Source of the DNA: Rhodoferax_B sp049316285
Lineage (GTDB): Bacteria > Pseudomonadota > Gammaproteobacteria > Burkholderiales > Burkholderiaceae_C
Length of the DNA stretch: 64,000 nt
NCBI RefSeq assembly: GCF_049316285.1
Contig: NZ_JBMOXA010000001.1
Location: forward strand, 487,316 to 551,315
Reading direction: 5' to 3'
In this document: piece by piece, positions 60,950 to 64,000 of the stretch
How the letters are laid out: each line of letters begins with the position of its first letter
Position numbering within the stretch: the stretch's first letter is position 1
The notes under the pieces: generated by a model
Databases searched by the model: none
What the model saw: only the letters and a program-made list of their open reading frames with translations
What the model was told of the DNA's origin: nothing
Made by a program: the position numbers and the translations under genes

Positions 60950-60966
60950 TTGATTGTTCGGATCAA
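60950..60966. promoter_or_regulatory. LysR-type operator TTGAT-N7-ATCAA
   Basis: The perfect inverted repeat TTGAT-tgttcgg-ATCAA contains a T-N11-A LysR box and lies in the 100-base gap between atuA and the LysR gene. It is a likely shared control site. Confidence 0.6.
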
Positions 60967-61002
60967 CTGATTTGAATTACAGATGAATGAGATTTGCCAC
61001 GT

Positions 61003-61899
61003 ATGCATATTTCCTCGCGCCAACTTGATGCCTTTCTGGCGCTGGCCCAGCAGCGCAACTTCACGCGTGCGGCCAGCCTGTGCCACTTGTCGCAACCGGC
61101 ATTCAGCGCGCTGATCCGCACGCTCGAAGACGACCTGGGCCTGCGCCTGTTCGACCGCAGCACACGCCATGTGGCCTTGACGGGTGAGGGTGAGAACTTT
61201 CTGGAATCGGCGCGGCGCATCCGCAGCGAGATCGACTCCGCGCTGACGGCCGTGCGCGATGCCGCTACCTTGCAGCGCGGGCGGGTGGCGCTGGCTTTGC
61301 TGCCGTCGCTGGCGGCGGGGTGGTTGCCGGCTGTGCTGGCACAGTACCGTGCGGCGTTTCCGGGCATTGCGCTGGATATTGCCGATGTGTTGTCCGAGGA
61401 TTGCATCACCCGCGTGGCCAATGGCCGAGCCGACTTTGCGCTTGCCGCGATTCGCGCCGACACACCTGAGCTGCAAGCCGAGGCGTTTTGCAGTGACCAG
61501 TTCTACCTGGTGTGCCGAGCCGACCACGCACTCGCCAAGCGCAAGAACATCACTCTCAAGAGCCTGGCCGAATGGCCGTTTGTGCATTTGGCGCGTACCA
61601 GCAGCGTGCGCCAGTATCTGGACGCTGCATTCCATCCGCAGAGCATGCAAACCCTGATGGAAGTGGACCAGCTCGCCACCGTGATGGGCATGGTGCGTGC
61701 GGGCCTGGGCATTAGTGTGGTGCCTACGCGCACCTTGTTCCACTTTGCACAGCCTGATCTGGTGGTGCGCCCGCTTCACCTGCCGGGCCTGGTGCGCCAC
61801 ATCTACCTGGTGCGCCGGCGCGACCGCAGCTTGTCTGTCGCAGCGCAGGCCTTGTACGAGTTGGTGCTGGCGCAGCGGCCGGGCCCGGTGGAAGTCTAG
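61003..61899 (+). CDS. LysR family transcriptional regulator
   Basis: This is a 298-residue LysR protein with the helix-turn-helix RAASLCHLSQPAFSALIRTLEDDLG and a complete effector domain. ATG 61003 (MHISSRQLDAF) is the natural start; a TTG three codons upstream is not needed. Divergent from atuA, it probably controls the AtuA/Bug/PF20091 cluster. Confidence 0.88.
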   Translation: MHISSRQLDAFLALAQQRNFTRAASLCHLSQPAFSALIRTLEDDLGLRLFDRSTRHVALTGEGENFLESARRIRSEIDSALTAVRDAATLQRGRVALALLPSLAAGWLPAVLAQYRAAFPGIALDIADVLSEDCITRVANGRADFALAAIRADTPELQAEAFCSDQFYLVCRADHALAKRKNITLKSLAEWPFVHLARTSSVRQYLDAAFHPQSMQTLMEVDQLATVMGMVRAGLGISVVPTRTLFHFAQPDLVVRPLHLPGLVRHIYLVRRRDRSLSVAAQALYELVLAQRPGPVEV

Positions 61900-61904
61900 G
61901 GTGC

Positions 61905-61951
61905 TATTAAAAGAGAAGCGTTTTGCGCTGACCTGGAAAGCCTGAAAGGCC
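61905..61951. repeat. 52-bp palindromic repeat, copy D
   Basis: TGCTATTAAAAGAG, AGC, TTGCGCT, AAGC and AAAGGCC keep the exact spacing of copies A and C. The copy sits between the LysR stop and the convergent hemH stop. Confidence 0.5.
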
Positions 61952-61959
61952 TGTTTCTT

Positions 61960-63024
61960 CTAAGAGCTGGTGGGGGTGGACCAACCCGCGAGCTGGCTCG
62001 CCGTGATGTCGCGCAGTGCGCCAATCCACGCCGGCTGATCGTTCAGGCAGGGGATGTAGTGGAACTCTTTGCCACCCGCATGCAAAAACGCCTCGCGCGC
62101 TTCCATGGCGATTTCCTCCAGGGTCTCCAGGCAGTCGCTGGTGAAACCGGGGCAGATCACGTCTACGCGCTGGGTGCCTGCCTGGGCCAGGGCGATCAGG
62201 CTGGGCTCGGTATACGGCTGCAACCATTGGGCGCGGCCCAGGCGGGATTGGAAGGTGATCTTCCAGTCGTTTTCGGTCAAACCCAGAGCCTTGGCCAGCA
62301 AGGCTGCGGTGGCCTGGCATTGGTCGTGGTAGGGGTCGCCCAGTTCGCGGGTGCGCTCCGGCACACCATGAAAGCTCATCACCAGCTTTTCGCTGCGGCC
62401 ATTTTGCTTCCAGTGTGCGCGCACGCTGGCGGCCAGGGCGTGGATGTAGCCCGGGTCGTCGTGGTAGCTGTTGACGAAGCGCAGCTCGGGGATGTTGCGC
62501 GTGTGCTGCGCCCATTGGTAGACCTGGTCAAACACGCTGGCCGTGCTGGTGGCGGAATACTGGGGGTAGGCCGGCATGATCAGGACCCGGCGTGCACCGT
62601 CTTTCACCACGGCGTCGAGCTGCTCTCTAATAGAAGGCTGGCCATAACGCATGGCATAACGCACATCGACGCGGTGGCCGCGCTGGCCCAGCCAGCCGCT
62701 GAGCAGCAGCGCTTGTTTGGCCGTCCAGATGCGCAGCGGTGAACCCTCGGCGGTCCAGATGCTGGCGTATTTGGCGGCCGATTGTTTGGGGCGTGTGCGC
62801 AGAATGATGCCGTGCAGGATAGGCCACCAGATCAGGCGCGGGATCTCCACCACCCGTTTGTCGGCCAGAAACTCGGCAAGGTAACGGCGCACGGCGCCGG
62901 GCGTGGGTTCGTCGGGTGTGCCCAGGTTGCAATACAGCACGGCAGTCTTGCCTACAAGTGCGGGCCGGTTTGCCGCAGGAGGCTCTGAGGGTATGGGGGA
63001 ATCCGCTGAAGAAAATGTACGCAT
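61960..63024 (-). CDS. hemH: Ferrochelatase HemH
   Basis: HemH inserts ferrous iron into protoporphyrin IX, the last step of haem synthesis. The 354-residue protein has VLYCNLGTPDEPT, the active-site His in VMSFHGVPERT, FQSRLGRAQWLQPYTEP and CPGFTSDCLETLEEIAMEA with the conserved Glu. The N-terminus carries a ~25-residue Ser/Pro/Ala extension before the core. Start CAT at 63022-63024. It is divergent from, and nearly abuts, a HAD hydrolase gene. Confidence 0.94.
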   Translation of the reverse strand: MRTFSSADSPIPSEPPAANRPALVGKTAVLYCNLGTPDEPTPGAVRRYLAEFLADKRVVEIPRLIWWPILHGIILRTRPKQSAAKYASIWTAEGSPLRIWTAKQALLLSGWLGQRGHRVDVRYAMRYGQPSIREQLDAVVKDGARRVLIMPAYPQYSATSTASVFDQVYQWAQHTRNIPELRFVNSYHDDPGYIHALAASVRAHWKQNGRSEKLVMSFHGVPERTRELGDPYHDQCQATAALLAKALGLTENDWKITFQSRLGRAQWLQPYTEPSLIALAQAGTQRVDVICPGFTSDCLETLEEIAMEAREAFLHAGGKEFHYIPCLNDQPAWIGALRDITASQLAGWSTPTSS

Positions 63025-63043
63025 GGCGTATTCTCCGGCACCT

Positions 63044-63739
63044 ATGCTGAACCCTGCCAACATCCGGGCCATCTCGCTGGACCTGGACGACACCCTCTGG
63101 CCGATCTGGCCCACCATCGCCCGCGCTGAAGCCGTGTTGCTGGCTTGGCTGCAGACCAACGCCGCCCAGACCGCCGCGCTGTACACCAGCCCGGAAGCCC
63201 TGCGCGCCATCCGCAACCAGTTGGAACTGGACCGCCCCGACCTTGCGCATGATCTCAGCGCGCTGCGTCGTGAATCGATTCGTTTGGCTTTGCAAACCGC
63301 CGGAGACGATGCGCAGCTGGCTGAGCCTGCATTTGAAATCTTCTTTGCCGAACGCATGCGTGTGGAGCTTTATGACGACGCGCGCCCGGCGTTGGCGTTT
63401 TTGTCTGCGCGTTATCCCTTGATTGCAGTGTCCAACGGCAATGCCGATGTACAGCGTGTTGGCCTAGGCGGCTATTTCAAGGGAGCACTCAGCGCACGGG
63501 AGTTCGGCATGCCCAAGCCCGATGCACGCATTTTTCATGCTGCGGCCGAATTGGCAGGGTTTGCGCCAGAACAAGTCCTTCATGTGGGCGACGATGCCTT
63601 ATTAGATGTGGTCGGTGCCACCAATGCCGGGCTGCAGGCGGCCTTGCTCAACCGCAGCGGCCAGACCTGGGGACATGGTTTGCCGCCGCATGCCACCGTG
63701 GCCAGCTTGACCGAGCTTTGTATGTTGCTTGGGGCCTGA
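63044..63739 (+). CDS. HAD superfamily hydrolase
   Basis: This is a 231-residue HAD phosphatase-type protein with motif I SLDLDDTLW (nucleophile Asp13, acid Asp15), motif II VSNGN, motif III Lys in GMPKPDARIF and motif IV HVGDDALLDVVGA. It resembles the YigB/phosphoglycolate-phosphatase-like group; substrate unknown. ATG 63044 is preferred; ATG 63023 overlaps the hemH start by two bases on the other strand. The promoter must lie within the hemH 5' region. Confidence 0.87.
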   Translation: MLNPANIRAISLDLDDTLWPIWPTIARAEAVLLAWLQTNAAQTAALYTSPEALRAIRNQLELDRPDLAHDLSALRRESIRLALQTAGDDAQLAEPAFEIFFAERMRVELYDDARPALAFLSARYPLIAVSNGNADVQRVGLGGYFKGALSAREFGMPKPDARIFHAAAELAGFAPEQVLHVGDDALLDVVGATNAGLQAALLNRSGQTWGHGLPPHATVASLTELCMLLGA

Positions 63740-63790
63740 GTCAGCGAATTGCAAACTTTCTTGCGTTGAGCAGGAAAGGGGCTTAAAAGC

Positions 63791-63830
63791 TGTTATAGTC
63801 GAGGGCTCGGCTGATGACGAACAAGTTTGT
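63791..63830 (+). promoter_or_regulatory. Promoter P1 upstream of a strongly expressed operon
   Basis: The extended -10 element TGTTATAGT (63791-63799) is followed by TCGAGGGCTCGGCTGATGAC, which closely repeats the sequence after the second promoter at 63923. The -35 region is weak. Confidence 0.5.
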
Positions 63831-63895
63831 GATTGGTTGGGGTGCTGGGTTTGGTTGGTTTTGATGTTTTGGTGGTCTTAAAAAGATTTCAAAAT

Positions 63896-64000
63896 AATTC
63901 GAAAGTAGCTAAAAATTCGGTATATAATTCGAGGCTCTGCTGATCACAGCGGTAGTCGAAAAGAAGTAAAAGACGAGAGTGTTTTGCTTCTGGTTCCTTA
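63896..64000 (+). promoter_or_regulatory. Promoter P2 and leader, possibly of an rRNA operon
   Basis: TATAAT (63923-63928) is followed by TCGAGGCTCTGCTGATCAC and a leader running to the window end. Tandem promoters with near-identical initial transcribed sequences and an AT-rich upstream stretch resemble rRNA operon promoters of related bacteria. The downstream gene lies outside the window, so this is an inference. Confidence 0.5.

Noticed and set aside
1..64000. CRISPR arrays, prophage, transposases, integrases, tRNA or rRNA genes
   Set aside because: No repeat-spacer pattern, no integrase or transposase motif and no cloverleaf was recognised on inspection; a tRNAscan or covariance search would settle tRNAs.

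Overview
The window comes from a Gram-negative betaproteobacterium, most likely order Burkholderiales, family Comamonadaceae. The evidence is the G+C-rich coding with strongly biased codons, the abundance of LysR regulators and Bug/TctC periplasmic binding proteins, a PEP-CTERM surface-protein system, GcdH beside a CaiB-type CoA transferase and LysR regulator, rpsU-yqeY, DarP-PmbA, and degenerate short palindromic repeats of a kind I associate with this family. It is an ordinary chromosomal stretch: no phage, insertion sequence, CRISPR array, rRNA or tRNA gene was recognised. The last 250 bases look like tandem promoters of a strongly expressed operon, possibly an rRNA operon starting just outside.

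Layout. 1-2.8 kb: the end of a CoxD/CoxE/XdhC-type maturation operon for a molybdenum hydroxylase. 2.8-4.1 kb: a GNAT acetyltransferase and queC. 4.2-8.1 kb: a PrsT-like TPR protein and a PEP-CTERM surface protein with a sigma-54-type promoter. 8.2-11.8 kb: CaiB-type CoA transferase, glutaryl-CoA dehydrogenase and a divergent LysR regulator. 11.9-15.3 kb: a DUF924 protein, uppP and a chemoreceptor. 15.4-17.6 kb: a cupin/SDR/IclR catabolic operon behind a tandem operator. 17.6-21.1 kb: a fasciclin protein, and an ECF sigma/anti-sigma operon with its own ECF-like promoter, plus small orphan genes. 21.2-26.2 kb: a dienelactone-hydrolase-like enzyme and c-di-GMP enzymes flanking a DUF917 protein. 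26.2-33.1 kb: an alpha/beta hydrolase, an Anbu-type proteasome homologue, mutS, an RpfG-like HD-GYP regulator and suhB. 33.2-37.7 kb: trmJ, cysE, mogA, darP and pmbA. 37.8-41 kb: a FecR-domain protein, a short-repeat-rich gap, yqeY and rpsU. 41.1-45.97 kb: a NIPSNAP/ABM pair with an ArsR-type regulator, a second PEP-CTERM protein with a sigma-54-type promoter, a BaiN-like flavoprotein, and map translationally coupled to a ParD-like gene. 46-50.3 kb: LysR, two Bug proteins and an FMN hydroxy-acid oxidase. 50.3-55.5 kb: an Ntn amidase, a GAF protein and a Fur-linked TonB receptor with a PepSY protein. 55.8-61.9 kb: a LysR-controlled AtuA/Bug/PF20091 cluster. 61.9-63.7 kb: hemH and a HAD hydrolase.

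Two themes tie distant parts together. Both PEP-CTERM genes carry GG-N10-GC promoters at similar distances, which suggests a sigma-54 regulon. A roughly 52-bp palindromic repeat recurs with fixed internal spacing, and one copy lies in frame inside trmJ, apparently adding about 17 codons.
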